Assembly: GCA_947492905.1 (NCBI GenBank)
Contig: CANLOL010000001.1
Coordinates: 784,578-848,577, forward strand
DNA length: 64,000 bases
DNA from: an uncultured Sphingorhabdus sp.
GTDB taxonomy: Bacteria; Pseudomonadota; Alphaproteobacteria; Sphingomonadales; Sphingomonadaceae
Direction of reading: 5' to 3'
Shown: one piece after another, positions 28,323 through 37,012 of the stretch
Position numbering within the stretch: position 1 is the first letter of the stretch
How the letters are laid out: each line of letters starts with the position of its first letter
Notes under the pieces: model-generated
Seen by the model: the letters and a program-made list of their open reading frames with translations, nothing else
What the model was told of the DNA's origin: nothing
The model's database searches: none
Position numbers and translations under genes: made by a program

Positions 28323-29219
28323 TTAATCAACATTATTAGAGCTTGCCCGCAAAGCCAATTCAAATGCACCTGTGATGCCAGATAGGTTCCCTAATAAGGG
28401 GGCTGTTATGCATCTATCTTTGTCATAAACAAAATAGCCGTTAGAATAATCTTCGACCTTCATTTTAACACGTTCCAGCAATCCATCGCTTTGCATCACA
28501 CCGCCGCCCAATATGATCCGCTGCGGTGAATATAGTGCCAACAATGTTATGCAAAGTTGCGCCAGATAATCGGCGATGATGCCATGCGCTTTATGATTAT
28601 TTGGTAGGTCCGATAATGATGCGCCCCAACGCGCCATTATAGCAGGGCCCGATGCTAATCCCTCTAAACAATCGCTATGAAAAGAGCATATGCCCTTAAA
28701 TTGCATATCCTCTTTGTGCCTGCGCGGATAGATATGCCCCATCTCAGGATGCGCAGCGCCGTGCACCAATGCGCCGTTCACAATAGCTCCCGCACCTATG
28801 CCCGTCCCAACGGTGATATATATTGCATCGCATCCTTGTGCTGCGCCATGGGCATATTCGCCCAATATAGCGCCATTAACATCGGTATCAAACCCGACGG
28901 GGCAACCCAATGCTTTTCCCAAATAAGGCGCAACATCGGTGTCGCTCCAATGGGGCTTTGTGGTTTGCGTGATATATCCCCATTTGGGCGCAGATTGATC
29001 CAGTTCAACAGGGCCAAAGCATGATATACCTAGAGCGGATATTTTGCCATATTGCGCGCTTTGTTCCTGAAACCACGATATTGCTGCTGATAATGTTTCA
29101 TCTGGAGTCGTTGTTGGGATTATGGTTTGCGCGATAATTTGGTCATGGGCGCTGCCAATGGCGAGAACAAATTTGGTGCCGCCTGCTTCAATAGCGCCGA
29201 TAATTGGTTCATCAGGCAT
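28323..29219 (-). CDS. ROK family sugar kinase, fructokinase-like
   Basis: A 298-aa ROK kinase that phosphorylates a hexose, probably fructose or mannose. The ATP-binding opening is GAIEAGGTKFVLAIG. The zinc site and ROK signature are in HPEMGHIYPRR through ICSFHSDCLEGLASGPAI, matching the fructokinase/Mak subgroup (GHxxxxR...CxxHxxCLEGLASGPA). I chose ATG 29219, which has GGGAAG six bases upstream and begins just before the GAIEAGG motif; the frame is open for a further 17 codons. It diverges from the GH5 mannanase-like gene. Mannose or fructose from mannan-type glycans would be a fitting substrate. Confidence 0.9.
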   Translation of the reverse strand: MPDEPIIGAIEAGGTKFVLAIGSAHDQIIAQTIIPTTTPDETLSAAISWFQEQSAQYGKISALGISCFGPVELDQSAPKWGYITQTTKPHWSDTDVAPYLGKALGCPVGFDTDVNGAILGEYAHGAAQGCDAIYITVGTGIGAGAIVNGALVHGAAHPEMGHIYPRRHKEDMQFKGICSFHSDCLEGLASGPAIMARWGASLSDLPNNHKAHGIIADYLAQLCITLLALYSPQRIILGGGVMQSDGLLERVKMKVEDYSNGYFVYDKDRCITAPLLGNLSGITGAFELALRASSNNVD

Positions 29220-29415
29220 ATTTCTTCCCATCGCCGATATGCGTATCGCATAATATAGCATTATTGCCATTAAGCGACAAATAAAGAAATGGAGAAGGGG
29301 TTCCAGCTATAATCCATAATTAAATGGTTCAGAAATTTCTTCTTTTGAGGTGCTATTGTGATTTATCGAAATATTTTATATGCCCAAGAGGAGAGATAAA
29401 GATTGGGGGGGCTAA

Positions 29416-30741
29416 ATGGGTTTAATCACTAGGCGTAATTTAATGGTGGCAGGCGCAAGCCTTACTACATTGGCTCTATTGGGTTGTAAAAAACAGGATG
29501 AAACTCCTGATATATTCATCACCCGTCAGGGCAATAAATTGATGCTCGGTGACAATATCTATCGTTTTGTAGGGGCTAATATTTGGTATGGAGCTTATCT
29601 GGGGGCTGATGCTGCTTTTGGTGATCGGGAACGATTGGGGCGCGAGCTTGATCGGCTTAAGGCCATTGGCGTCACCAATTTACGCATATTGGCTTCATCT
29701 GAAGAAGGGCCACTTAAAGCTGGTATAAAGCCAGGTTTCCGAACCAATGAAAGCTGGAATGACACATTATTCGTAGGTTTAGATTATTGCATGGCAGAAG
29801 TCGCAAAACGCGGTATGAAGGCTGTGTTATATTTGACCAATTTCTGGGAATGGTCGGGTGGTATGATGACCTATCTATATTATACCACTGGCAAATTTAC
29901 CGATATGAATGATCCAGAGCATCCATGGCCAATGTTTCCAGACCATAATAGTGATTTCTATCGTTCAGAAGCGGCTATTTCACTGTATCATCAGCATGTC
30001 CGCCGCATTGTGGATCGGACCAATAGTGTAACAGGAAAGCCTTATAAAGACGATACATCAATAATGTCTTGGCAATTGTGCAATGAACCTCGGCCGGGGG
30101 TTACGCCAGCTATCTTAGAAAAAACATTGCCGGATTATTATGCTTGGATTGATGATACCGCAGAGCTTATCCGCTCTATTGACTCCAATCATCTGATATC
30201 TTTGGGTCAAGAAGGTACAGCAGCCAGCAATGGCCGTGAAGATGTTTTTATCAGGGCGCATGACAAAATTGATTATGTTACTGCTCATATTTGGCCACAA
30301 AATTGGGGCTGGGTCGATGGCAAAAATTTGACAGGGACATGGGCAGAAGGTGCAAAAAAAGTAGATGATTATGTGAAGCAACATATCGATCTTGCTCAGC
30401 AATTGGATAAGCCATTGGTGTTTGAAGAATTTGGTTTTCCCAGAGATGGAGAATTATATGAGCCCGATGTGCCGACGACTTTCAGAGAAGATTTTTATAA
30501 TATAATTTATCAGGCCGTTGAGGATAGTGTTGAAAATGATGGCCCTGTTGCAGGCAGTAATTTTTGGGCATGGAATGGAGAGGCCCGAACATCAAATCAA
30601 GATTATAGATTTAGGGATGGTGATACTTCTTATATGGGAGACCCCCCGCATGAACCCCAAGGCTGGTATGGTATATTCGATAATGATACGAGCATGCATA
30701 AAATAATAAAAGAGCATGCAAAGCGCATTACGGCCGAATAA
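29416..30741 (+). CDS. GH5-family beta-mannanase-like lipoprotein
   Basis: A 441-aa glycoside hydrolase resembling GH5 subfamily 7 (endo-beta-1,4-mannanase). Twin arginines and LALLGC (C23) mark a Tat-type lipoprotein. The catalytic acid is E224 in QLCNEPRPG and the nucleophile E338 in VFEEFGFPRDG. VGANIWYGAYLG and LYLTNFWEWSGG are typical family segments. The enzyme probably sits on the outer membrane or periplasmic face and cuts mannan-type chains, feeding the ROK kinase encoded opposite. It lies just outside the tRNA-Arg island: 16 bases after its stop the displaced tRNA end begins. The island therefore integrated immediately beside this gene. Confidence 0.9.
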   Translation: MGLITRRNLMVAGASLTTLALLGCKKQDETPDIFITRQGNKLMLGDNIYRFVGANIWYGAYLGADAAFGDRERLGRELDRLKAIGVTNLRILASSEEGPLKAGIKPGFRTNESWNDTLFVGLDYCMAEVAKRGMKAVLYLTNFWEWSGGMMTYLYYTTGKFTDMNDPEHPWPMFPDHNSDFYRSEAAISLYHQHVRRIVDRTNSVTGKPYKDDTSIMSWQLCNEPRPGVTPAILEKTLPDYYAWIDDTAELIRSIDSNHLISLGQEGTAASNGREDVFIRAHDKIDYVTAHIWPQNWGWVDGKNLTGTWAEGAKKVDDYVKQHIDLAQQLDKPLVFEEFGFPRDGELYEPDVPTTFREDFYNIIYQAVEDSVENDGPVAGSNFWAWNGEARTSNQDYRFRDGDTSYMGDPPHEPQGWYGIFDNDTSMHKIIKEHAKRITAE

Positions 30742-30757
30742 TATAACGTATGAAATT

Positions 30758-30804
30758 TGGCGCACCCAAGAGGATTCGAACCTCTGGCCTCTGCCTTCGG
30801 AGGG
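30758..30804 (-). repeat. Displaced tRNA-Arg 3' end, distal attachment site of the island
   Basis: Bases 30762-30804 are identical to 41362-41404 of the intact tRNA-Arg gene. The CCA triplet (30758-30760) also matches, with a single mismatch at 30761. The copy covers the anticodon loop, variable region, T arm and acceptor 3' half, then similarity ends. This is what remains of the original tRNA 3' end after site-specific integration. It marks the left end of the island; no functional tRNA can form here. Confidence 0.93.
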
Positions 30805-31027
30805 AAGGTTTAAACGTTACTATGCTCTACTATGATAAGCTATTCCTTGGTATAAGGCATTGAATAAATATATTTATCTTAAAATACTACTCCTATGATT
30901 TCCTACAGAAGACCATCATATATTATCATCGGCGGTGAGTTTGGATGAAGTTTGCGGGGGTCAATTATTTCTATATCTTGTGCTGCAATATATTTCATAT
31001 TGTATAGCAAGGGATAGGAAATAAACG

Positions 31028-32920
31028 TTATAATGACTTTGGGAACCATTGTTTTATAGCGTAATCACTTTCATCTTTTGAGAGATTATAAGCATGTTGA
31101 TAATCGATATTTGAGCGCACTATATTTCCCATTTTTTTCTGTATTTCGCTGCGAATTATATGGTTTTCAGCATATTCATCTTCAATATCTAATGATTTGT
31201 TTATGGCTATTAATGCCCGATCAAAGTCACCCAAATAATAATAGCCTAAGGCTAATATAGACAAAGCATCGCTATCATCGGGTGATAAAGTCAGCGCATA
31301 ATTTATATTTTTGAGACCTTCACTAAATTGCCCTAATTTATAATATAAGGATGAGCGCGCGATATAGGCTGCTACTATATTTGCATCTAATGCGATCGCA
31401 GAATCTATATCTGCCATTGCTTCATTGATCTGGCCAATTTCTATTCTGGACTCGGCCCGCCATGCAAGTATTTGTGCAGTTTCTCCTTGCTCTCTCATAA
31501 AGCTAGTAAGATCATTTATGGCTTCTTGATAACGCCCTGTATAAGGCAATAGCTGCATGCGGTTAGAACGAGCGACAGATTTATAATAATCTGGTATTTG
31601 CGGATTATTTATCACGTTTGTACAATGTTTAATCAGAGATATATTGGCATTATGCCAATCTTCACAAAGGCCTAGAGCCAGAGTGGATGACCCTATTTTA
31701 CTGAGATCAATTTCTGCTTGCATTGTATTTTTGATAATTTGATCGTGGGTTTCTAAAAAATCTATCGCTTTAATCTTGATATTTTCTCCATTACACAAAA
31801 GCAGTGATAATGTTGTTTCAGCTTTTGGGTTTAATGTCCAATATTCGTTTTCAATAATGGTTTGATCGTTTATTTTGCATATTTTATCACCCACTCTTAA
31901 TGGGCTGTTTTCTGCTGGTGAATTTGACATGATATGCGTGATTTTTAATATGTTAGATGATATCGAGACCTGCAATCCAATCGTTGGTCGCTGTGGTATA
32001 TGTTGCGATCTAATTGCACCATAAAATTGTAATTTTCCGCCTCCGATATCCATGATGAAATTTGATCTGTTAATTAATCCATAGCCAATAGACCCTGCAA
32101 TATCTCTCTCATCAAGAGGGCCATTTGGGTTTTCGAGGCTTGCAATAATATTGTTAAATGCGGCAGAACCCGATGTTAGTTGAGGGAATGTCGCTAAGGT
32201 GCTGGTTAGCGACCCGCCATAACCTGAAGAGGCTATATCGCTTCGCACTTTACCAATACAATCTTTTATAGAGACAAATCTTGGGTTTATTGAAATGGCA
32301 TTTTCAAGCCCTGTATCCAATATAAAGTCATGTTGAGACCCACAAATGCCCACAGAGGTAAAGACTTGATCGGTGCCTTCTCGAAATATGATTGAAGCCT
32401 GATCTTTTGTTGCAGGGCTATCGCCAGTTAGCAATAAACGCAGCCGATTTTTATCCCACTCAACCTGCAATAATAATGATCTTAATAAAGCTTGCCGAAT
32501 GACAATATCGACATTGCTGCCATCATAAAAACCATGTGGAATGACTGTGGCTTCTGTGTTTTCCAGAGTCATGCCGCCCACTTTTATTGTCGGAATCTGA
32601 ACTATGTCCGATGTTATGCGCCCTCCATACGCCCGTGCTTTTTGTTCTGAAACCTTAGTAAGTTGCATCTCCTTTCTAACTCTATCAGTGATAGAAAAAG
32701 GAATGGGTCCAGTGGACCCTGTATCTATGAGCGCATTATATTTTTTACCATTTATAAAAACAGGCAGTGCAATGGCATCTTCTTGTGTTTCTGGCATTGC
32801 GATCCATTTGACCGCTTCTTTTGCATCAAATTCAAAAGAAGGCTCAATGTTCTGGGCTTTTAACGCAGCATTATTAATAAAAATAATAACTAAAAAAATG
32901 CTCAATATTCTGCGCAACAT
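31028..32920 (-). CDS. Periplasmic double-retropepsin, PDZ and TPR protein
   Basis: A 630-aa exported protein with four recognisable parts. A signal peptide spans residues 1-22. Two retropepsin-like aspartic protease units follow, with active-site motifs D66-T-G-S-T-G and D202-T-G-L. A PDZ-like domain lies at about 315-385 (PAENSPLRVGDKI) and tetratricopeptide repeats at about 430-620 (LAWRAESRIEIGQINEAMADI). The second motif reads DTGLEN, not the usual DTG[ST], so only the first unit may be fully active, or the two pair as one dimer-like enzyme. It lies just after a decayed ABC exporter fragment, in the place where the other copy has its leader peptide gene. A role in trimming an exported peptide is inference. 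Confidence 0.8.
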   Translation of the reverse strand: MLRRILSIFLVIIFINNAALKAQNIEPSFEFDAKEAVKWIAMPETQEDAIALPVFINGKKYNALIDTGSTGPIPFSITDRVRKEMQLTKVSEQKARAYGGRITSDIVQIPTIKVGGMTLENTEATVIPHGFYDGSNVDIVIRQALLRSLLLQVEWDKNRLRLLLTGDSPATKDQASIIFREGTDQVFTSVGICGSQHDFILDTGLENAISINPRFVSIKDCIGKVRSDIASSGYGGSLTSTLATFPQLTSGSAAFNNIIASLENPNGPLDERDIAGSIGYGLINRSNFIMDIGGGKLQFYGAIRSQHIPQRPTIGLQVSISSNILKITHIMSNSPAENSPLRVGDKICKINDQTIIENEYWTLNPKAETTLSLLLCNGENIKIKAIDFLETHDQIIKNTMQAEIDLSKIGSSTLALGLCEDWHNANISLIKHCTNVINNPQIPDYYKSVARSNRMQLLPYTGRYQEAINDLTSFMREQGETAQILAWRAESRIEIGQINEAMADIDSAIALDANIVAAYIARSSLYYKLGQFSEGLKNINYALTLSPDDSDALSILALGYYYLGDFDRALIAINKSLDIEDEYAENHIIRSEIQKKMGNIVRSNIDYQHAYNLSKDESDYAIKQWFPKSL

Positions 32921-32942
32921 ATATATTCCGTTTCAGCATAAA

Positions 32943-32971
32943 CTTAACCTTATGTGCGTCATAAGGTTGAG
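32943..32971 (-). other. Hairpin in front of the retropepsin gene
   Basis: Arms CTTAACCTTATG and CATAAGGTTGAG form a 12-base stem with one G-T pair and a five-base loop, 22 bases before the retropepsin ATG. No T run follows on the minus strand. It could be an operator, a regulatory mRNA stem or a remnant terminator between the old exporter copy and this gene. Confidence 0.5.
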
Positions 32972-32990
32972 TTTATTAATACAAGCTTTA

Positions 32991-33392
32991 TTTATGATAA
33001 TATGTCAATCATTAATTAAATGAAATTATCTACATCATTGTTAGTTATTTATTCTACAATATTCCCATTTTCAATTGAAACTATTCTGTCCGCAGCATCG
33101 ATAGTTTCTTTACGGTGCGCGATGATGATCCGCGTAATACCCAATTGCGCGATAGCTTCATTCACAGCTTTTTCATGCGCGCTGTCTAAATGGGCAGTCC
33201 CTTCATCCATGATAAGCATTTTAGGGCGGCGGTATAAAGCACGGGCAAGCAGCACGCGTTGTTTTTGACCGCCAGATAGGGTTGATCCCATATCACCGAC
33301 CAATGTCTCATATTGCATCGGCATTGCCATAATATCATTGTGGATAGAGGCTGCCTCTGAAGACGATATAATTAAATCCATATCGGGGTTAT
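32991..33392 (-). repeat. Duplicated exporter 3' segment, copy A
   Basis: About 400 bases match 36608-37012: the 3' end of the ABC exporter gene plus some 60 bases beyond its stop. The part from roughly 33049 to 33330 is nearly identical and the upstream part more diverged. It points to a duplicated cassette whose ends were kept alike by recombination. Confidence 0.85.
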
Positions 33393-33500
33393 CAAAACAA
33401 GAATTATGTGCTCTAAAAGCTGATCTAAAAACACAATTTAACACTGCAAATTCATTGCCAGAAAAGACAGTGCTTCAATCAAATATAAGAATGATCGATA
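33049..33500 (-). pseudogene. Remnant of a second peptidase-containing ABC exporter gene
   Basis: Only the end of the ATPase domain survives: LSGGQKQR, MLIMDEGTAHLD and the switch histidine in IIIAHRKETI, ending ENGNIVE exactly like the intact exporter at 36667-38766. Similarity upstream becomes weak (STVFSGNEFAVLNCVF against DDVLFAGSLADNIALF in the intact copy) and runs into an in-frame TGA near 33475. The membrane and peptidase domains are gone. It would be translated, if at all, from a GTG at 33444 as a non-functional 131-aa fragment. It shows that the island once carried two exporter cassettes. Confidence 0.82.
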
Positions 33501-33565
33501 TGAACTTGGTTCATAAAAGTTTTTAAAAATATATATTATAGAATATTATGAATCTGAAAAAATAA

Positions 33566-34258
33566 CTAATTTTTGCTGCTTGTACAACTTCTATCGGGAT
33601 GGTATAAAGTTGAGCCAAATTGCCTCTTTACTCTGTTAACCCATCTACGCACTGGATGTCCTGAGTTTAGCATTGTATCTTCTTGCAATTTATTAAGCCA
33701 ATCACTAAAATCAGCTAAACAAATATTCATTTCTTTAAACAAAGCAATTGACTTAGTTGCAACGATATTTGTTGTAGAAGATTGGCGAGGCCTTTTAATG
33801 TCATTTTTAGGAAAATGATTACCAAGTTTTGAAGAATCATGTTCTGGATCGCGCGCAACAACATCTGCAACAGTCCCTAAAACTTTTTCAGCGGTACTAG
33901 GTCTATGGTATACAGGTTGGTGACTTTCGACATGCTGCATTGCTATAACAATCAATATAGCTTGAACCTCTATCTGTTGTGATGCAGCGTGTAATATATC
34001 ACAATCAAGTAATATATTTTTCTTATCCTTGAGCAATAAAGCGTCAAAAGGCAATTCGCAATTGGTAGTGGTTTTCCATTTTTGATTAGTAGCTTCATTA
34101 ATTGCAGTCATGGAATAAGATAGCCAATTTTGATGGTCTAAAACTTGCGCTACGACTTGCTGTTCGTTGGCTGCATAGGATTTATTAGATAGAGAAGAGA
34201 GGAATATTGCCAAAAAGATTGCGAATGAATTTGAGCGAAGGATTGTTTTATATTTCAA
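33566..34258 (-). CDS. Unrecognised exported protein of the leader-peptide operon
   Basis: I do not recognise this 230-aa protein. It has a signal peptide (residues 1-29, ending SYA), several cysteines (in NCELPFD, LLDCDIL, ICLADF and a C-terminal RSCTSS), a helical hydrophobic stretch AILIVIAMQHVESH, and a basic C-terminus VRRWVNRVKRQ. No HExxH or Ser/Asp catalytic motif is visible. It starts with TTG 34258, overlapping the S9 peptidase stop as TTGA; no other start precedes the signal peptide. The strict coupling to the peptidase and leader peptide implies a shared periplasmic process, perhaps immunity, chaperoning or peptide maturation. Similarity searches would be needed to name it. Confidence 0.72.
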   Translation of the reverse strand: MKYKTILRSNSFAIFLAIFLSSLSNKSYAANEQQVVAQVLDHQNWLSYSMTAINEATNQKWKTTTNCELPFDALLLKDKKNILLDCDILHAASQQIEVQAILIVIAMQHVESHQPVYHRPSTAEKVLGTVADVVARDPEHDSSKLGNHFPKNDIKRPRQSSTTNIVATKSIALFKEMNICLADFSDWLNKLQEDTMLNSGHPVRRWVNRVKRQFGSTLYHPDRSCTSSKN

Positions 34259-36210
34259 TTGCTAGCGTCCTTAATGATTGTTGTAATTCGAGCAATCAGT
34301 GTTTCTTCCTCTTCATCAGCTAATAAGTCTGTATGATGCACGCCTTTAAGGTCTATGAAAATTTTATTTTCTTCAGGGATAGGTTCTGAACCGTATATGA
34401 TATTCTCTCGGTCTATTAGACTATCAAACTCGGGAATTAAAAATATAAAGTTAGGGAATATTTTTGTTTCCGAAGCTATATCACGAGGTGAGAGAGTTAA
34501 CATTTGTTCGGCATCTCTTGGATCGAGCGGATCGCCAAACTCATTGTCACCAGAACATTCATATCGCAAACCAGTGGAAAAAGACATACACGGTGCTCTT
34601 AAGATAACATTCTGGATTAATTTAGGTGCTCGTAAAGCAACTGATGATGCCAATATACCGCCTGCGCTTTGAGCATAAATAGAGGTGTTTCCAACAAAAC
34701 GTTCATCTATATTTTGCAAATAGAAGGCGGTGTCGATCAAATCTTTGGCAGCCTCTTTTTTACCTGTTGTTCTTATTCCAGAGCGCCACCAAGATGGTCC
34801 ATATCCACCTCCACTTCTAACATGGACAAAAGCAATACTGCCACCTTTGGCTAACCATTGATTACCCCAAGCTCCCAAATAACCTTCATTGAGCCATTTG
34901 CCGTAAGCACCATAAACCATAATCATCAACTGACCGCTTAAAGGCCCTTTTACCTTGCTCTCAATGAATAGCATTGGAACATTGCGCTTTTCAGTTGTAA
35001 TACGCTCCATAACGAAATCATTGGCATTAAATTGGTTTTGTCGTTTATTAAAAACTCTCTCATTTGATATGCAAGCTTTATTAAACGAGCTATCCAATTT
35101 TGCTATATTTAATTTGCTTGGTTGCAAAGGGCTGTAATGTTCCAGAATCATAGCATCACCTTTTGCTGTAGTAGCTTTAGCATAAATATGTTGCTGGTTT
35201 AACGTGCACATTGAATCAATCAACGGCTTAACAGTACTTTGATCATGATCAAGAATATAAGGACGCTGCCAGCCATTCTCAAAAAGGGTAAATGCCAATT
35301 TCCCATCGATATAATGAAAGCTGTCATATTCTCCATCTACCTCAGTATAAATATCATTTCCTTGTGTAGGGGCTATATAAATAAGCTTTTGATCTTCATA
35401 TTTTTCTTGCCAAACTCTTACAGCACCTAATTCTTTTGGAAAGTTTTTATCCCCCCAATAAACACAAATTATACTATCGTTTAAAACGGTAACGGGTCGG
35501 CATTCACTATTAGATTTTAATTTTTTGAAGGTTCCATCTTTGTAAAGAACTAACCATTTTTCTGCAGATGTTGCCGCTACAAAAGGGGTGTTTGGAGACA
35601 GTAAAGCAAAGCCTGAGATTTTATCGCTATCATAGACATTCCTTAAGATCGCAAATTCATTATCTTTGATAGGGATACTTCTTGGGGTTTTATTTCCTTC
35701 TATACTCCATGAAATAATGCGCCTTTCATCTTCATCATTAAATGCCATTGTTACATCAGAAGAATTTGTTAAGCTAAGAAAATTATTAGCGAATGTGTAT
35801 TTTTCAATAATGCCCGCGGGTATAAGACGCGTTACCCATGATTGCTCATTCTTTTCTGCTAAAAATATCTTTAGATTACCGTCCAAGCTGATGCGTAATA
35901 AACAAGTGATTTTATAACGACGAACACATGATATTTCATTCAACTGTGCTGATTGATCTGGGTTATCTTTAAGTTGGGTAAATGGGAAAGTGGTAAAATC
36001 AATTAACACTTTTTGACTTAATACTTCTTCACTCGTTAGCTGCAATCCAGAACTATTGGGGGCAATAAGCCCAGGTCTTGAGATGGAATATTCGAGTTCC
36101 TCGTTTCTCTCTTGCGCAAAGCTTTGACTTTGCATTCCAACAAATAACAAAATCAACAAATTTGAATATAAAAGAAACGAGGAACGTATCACAAAAACAA
36201 CCTTAATCAA
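34255..36210 (-). CDS. Periplasmic S9 (prolyl-oligopeptidase-like) serine peptidase
   Basis: A 651-aa protein with signal peptide (to about residue 32, ending SFAQ), a divergent beta-propeller-like region (40-400) and an alpha/beta-hydrolase peptidase domain. The catalytic triad can be placed: S515 in YAQSAGG, D596 in IPEFDSLID and H625 or H626 in GVHHTDL. MVYGAYG and VRSGGGYGPSWWRSG are typical of S9A enzymes such as oligopeptidase B and prolyl oligopeptidase. The usual G before the nucleophile is A (AQSAGG). Start TTG 36210 overlaps the leader peptide stop as TTGA; a GTG at 36192 with AAGG upstream is an alternative. Related S9 enzymes in sphingomonads open lasso peptides, but no lasso cyclase is present here. 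Confidence 0.83.
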   Translation of the reverse strand: MIKVVFVIRSSFLLYSNLLILLFVGMQSQSFAQERNEELEYSISRPGLIAPNSSGLQLTSEEVLSQKVLIDFTTFPFTQLKDNPDQSAQLNEISCVRRYKITCLLRISLDGNLKIFLAEKNEQSWVTRLIPAGIIEKYTFANNFLSLTNSSDVTMAFNDEDERRIISWSIEGNKTPRSIPIKDNEFAILRNVYDSDKISGFALLSPNTPFVAATSAEKWLVLYKDGTFKKLKSNSECRPVTVLNDSIICVYWGDKNFPKELGAVRVWQEKYEDQKLIYIAPTQGNDIYTEVDGEYDSFHYIDGKLAFTLFENGWQRPYILDHDQSTVKPLIDSMCTLNQQHIYAKATTAKGDAMILEHYSPLQPSKLNIAKLDSSFNKACISNERVFNKRQNQFNANDFVMERITTEKRNVPMLFIESKVKGPLSGQLMIMVYGAYGKWLNEGYLGAWGNQWLAKGGSIAFVHVRSGGGYGPSWWRSGIRTTGKKEAAKDLIDTAFYLQNIDERFVGNTSIYAQSAGGILASSVALRAPKLIQNVILRAPCMSFSTGLRYECSGDNEFGDPLDPRDAEQMLTLSPRDIASETKIFPNFIFLIPEFDSLIDRENIIYGSEPIPEENKIFIDLKGVHHTDLLADEEEETLIARITTIIKDASN

Positions 36211-36542
36211 AAACTAACAGTAACAACTACTCCCGCTCCTGAACCACTATTTCCAGAAGGAGCATTAGATTTTGTTCTAGCACCTTGTATGGTAGTGTTT
36301 TTGCCAACACTAATTTTTGGTCCAACACCCTTAATGGATGAACCTCCTCCACTAGGAGGTGCGGATCCGCCCTTTCCAAATGCTTCATTTAACTGATCGA
36401 TTTCTTGTTGAGTTAATTTCCTAACAGGCTCAGAAGACTTATCATCAGATTTTTTCTTATCGCCACCGCCGATAACTAAATCAACTTCATCGAACGTTAA
36501 TTCTAGAATGCCAGACAATTCTTCATTTTTTTGAATATACAT
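36207..36542 (-). CDS. Double-glycine leader peptide precursor (predicted exported peptide)
   Basis: A 111-aa precursor. Residues 9-27 (LSGILELTFDEVDLVIGGG) match the double-glycine leader pattern with spaced hydrophobic residues before GG, as cut by C39-peptidase ABC exporters. Cleavage after G26 or G27 would release about 84 residues: a charged stretch (DKKKSDDKSSEPVRKL), a helix-like LTQQEIDQLNEAFGKGG, then a Gly/Ser-rich tail ending GAGVVVTVSF. There are no cysteines, so no disulfide or lanthionine. GGAGGAG sits at good spacing before ATG 36542. The exporter and adaptor genes lie upstream on the same strand. Bacteriocin, signalling peptide or surface peptide are all possible. Confidence 0.8.
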   Translation of the reverse strand: MYIQKNEELSGILELTFDEVDLVIGGGDKKKSDDKSSEPVRKLTQQEIDQLNEAFGKGGSAPPSGGGSSIKGVGPKISVGKNTTIQGARTKSNAPSGNSGSGAGVVVTVSF

Positions 36543-36607
36543 AAATACTCCTCCTAATTACTATACTGCTATTCAACTCTATTGAGTTGTGCTTAAAATG
36601 CTAGATA

Positions 36608-37012
36608 TTTATGATAATATGCCAATCATTAATTTAAATAAAATTATCTACATCATTGTTAGTTATTTATTCTACAATATTCCCATTTTCAATTGAAACT
36701 ATTCTATCCGCCGCTTCGATAGTTTCTTTACGGTGAGCGATGATGATGCGCGTAATACCCAATTGCGCAATGGCCTCGTTCACAGCTTTTTCGTGGGCGC
36801 TGTCCAAATGGGCTGTACCTTCATCCATGATGAGCATTTTTGGTCGGCGGTATAAAGCGCGGGCAAGCAGCACACGCTGTTTTTGACCGCCAGATAGGGT
36901 TGATCCCATATCACCGACTAATGTCTCATATTGCATTGGCATGGCGGCGATATCGTTGTGAATAGCCGCCATCTGGGCCGCTGCCATAATGATTTGCATA
37001 TCGGGCGCATCG
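36608..37012 (-). repeat. Duplicated exporter 3' segment, copy B (intact gene side)
   Basis: The partner of the segment at 32991-33392. It holds the last part of the intact exporter gene and the beginning of the gap before the leader peptide gene. Confidence 0.85.

Noticed and set aside
30758-30804. A second functional tRNA-Arg gene
   Set aside because: Only the 3' half is present; the acceptor 5' strand and D arm are missing.
33338-33526. Plus-strand small gene opposite the exporter remnant
   Set aside because: Its codons lie opposite decayed exporter sequence, and it has no ribosome site or recognisable domain.
34255-36542. Lasso-peptide gene cluster
   Set aside because: An S9 enzyme is present, but there is no asparagine-synthetase-like cyclase or transglutaminase-like protease, and the precursor has a double-glycine leader instead.
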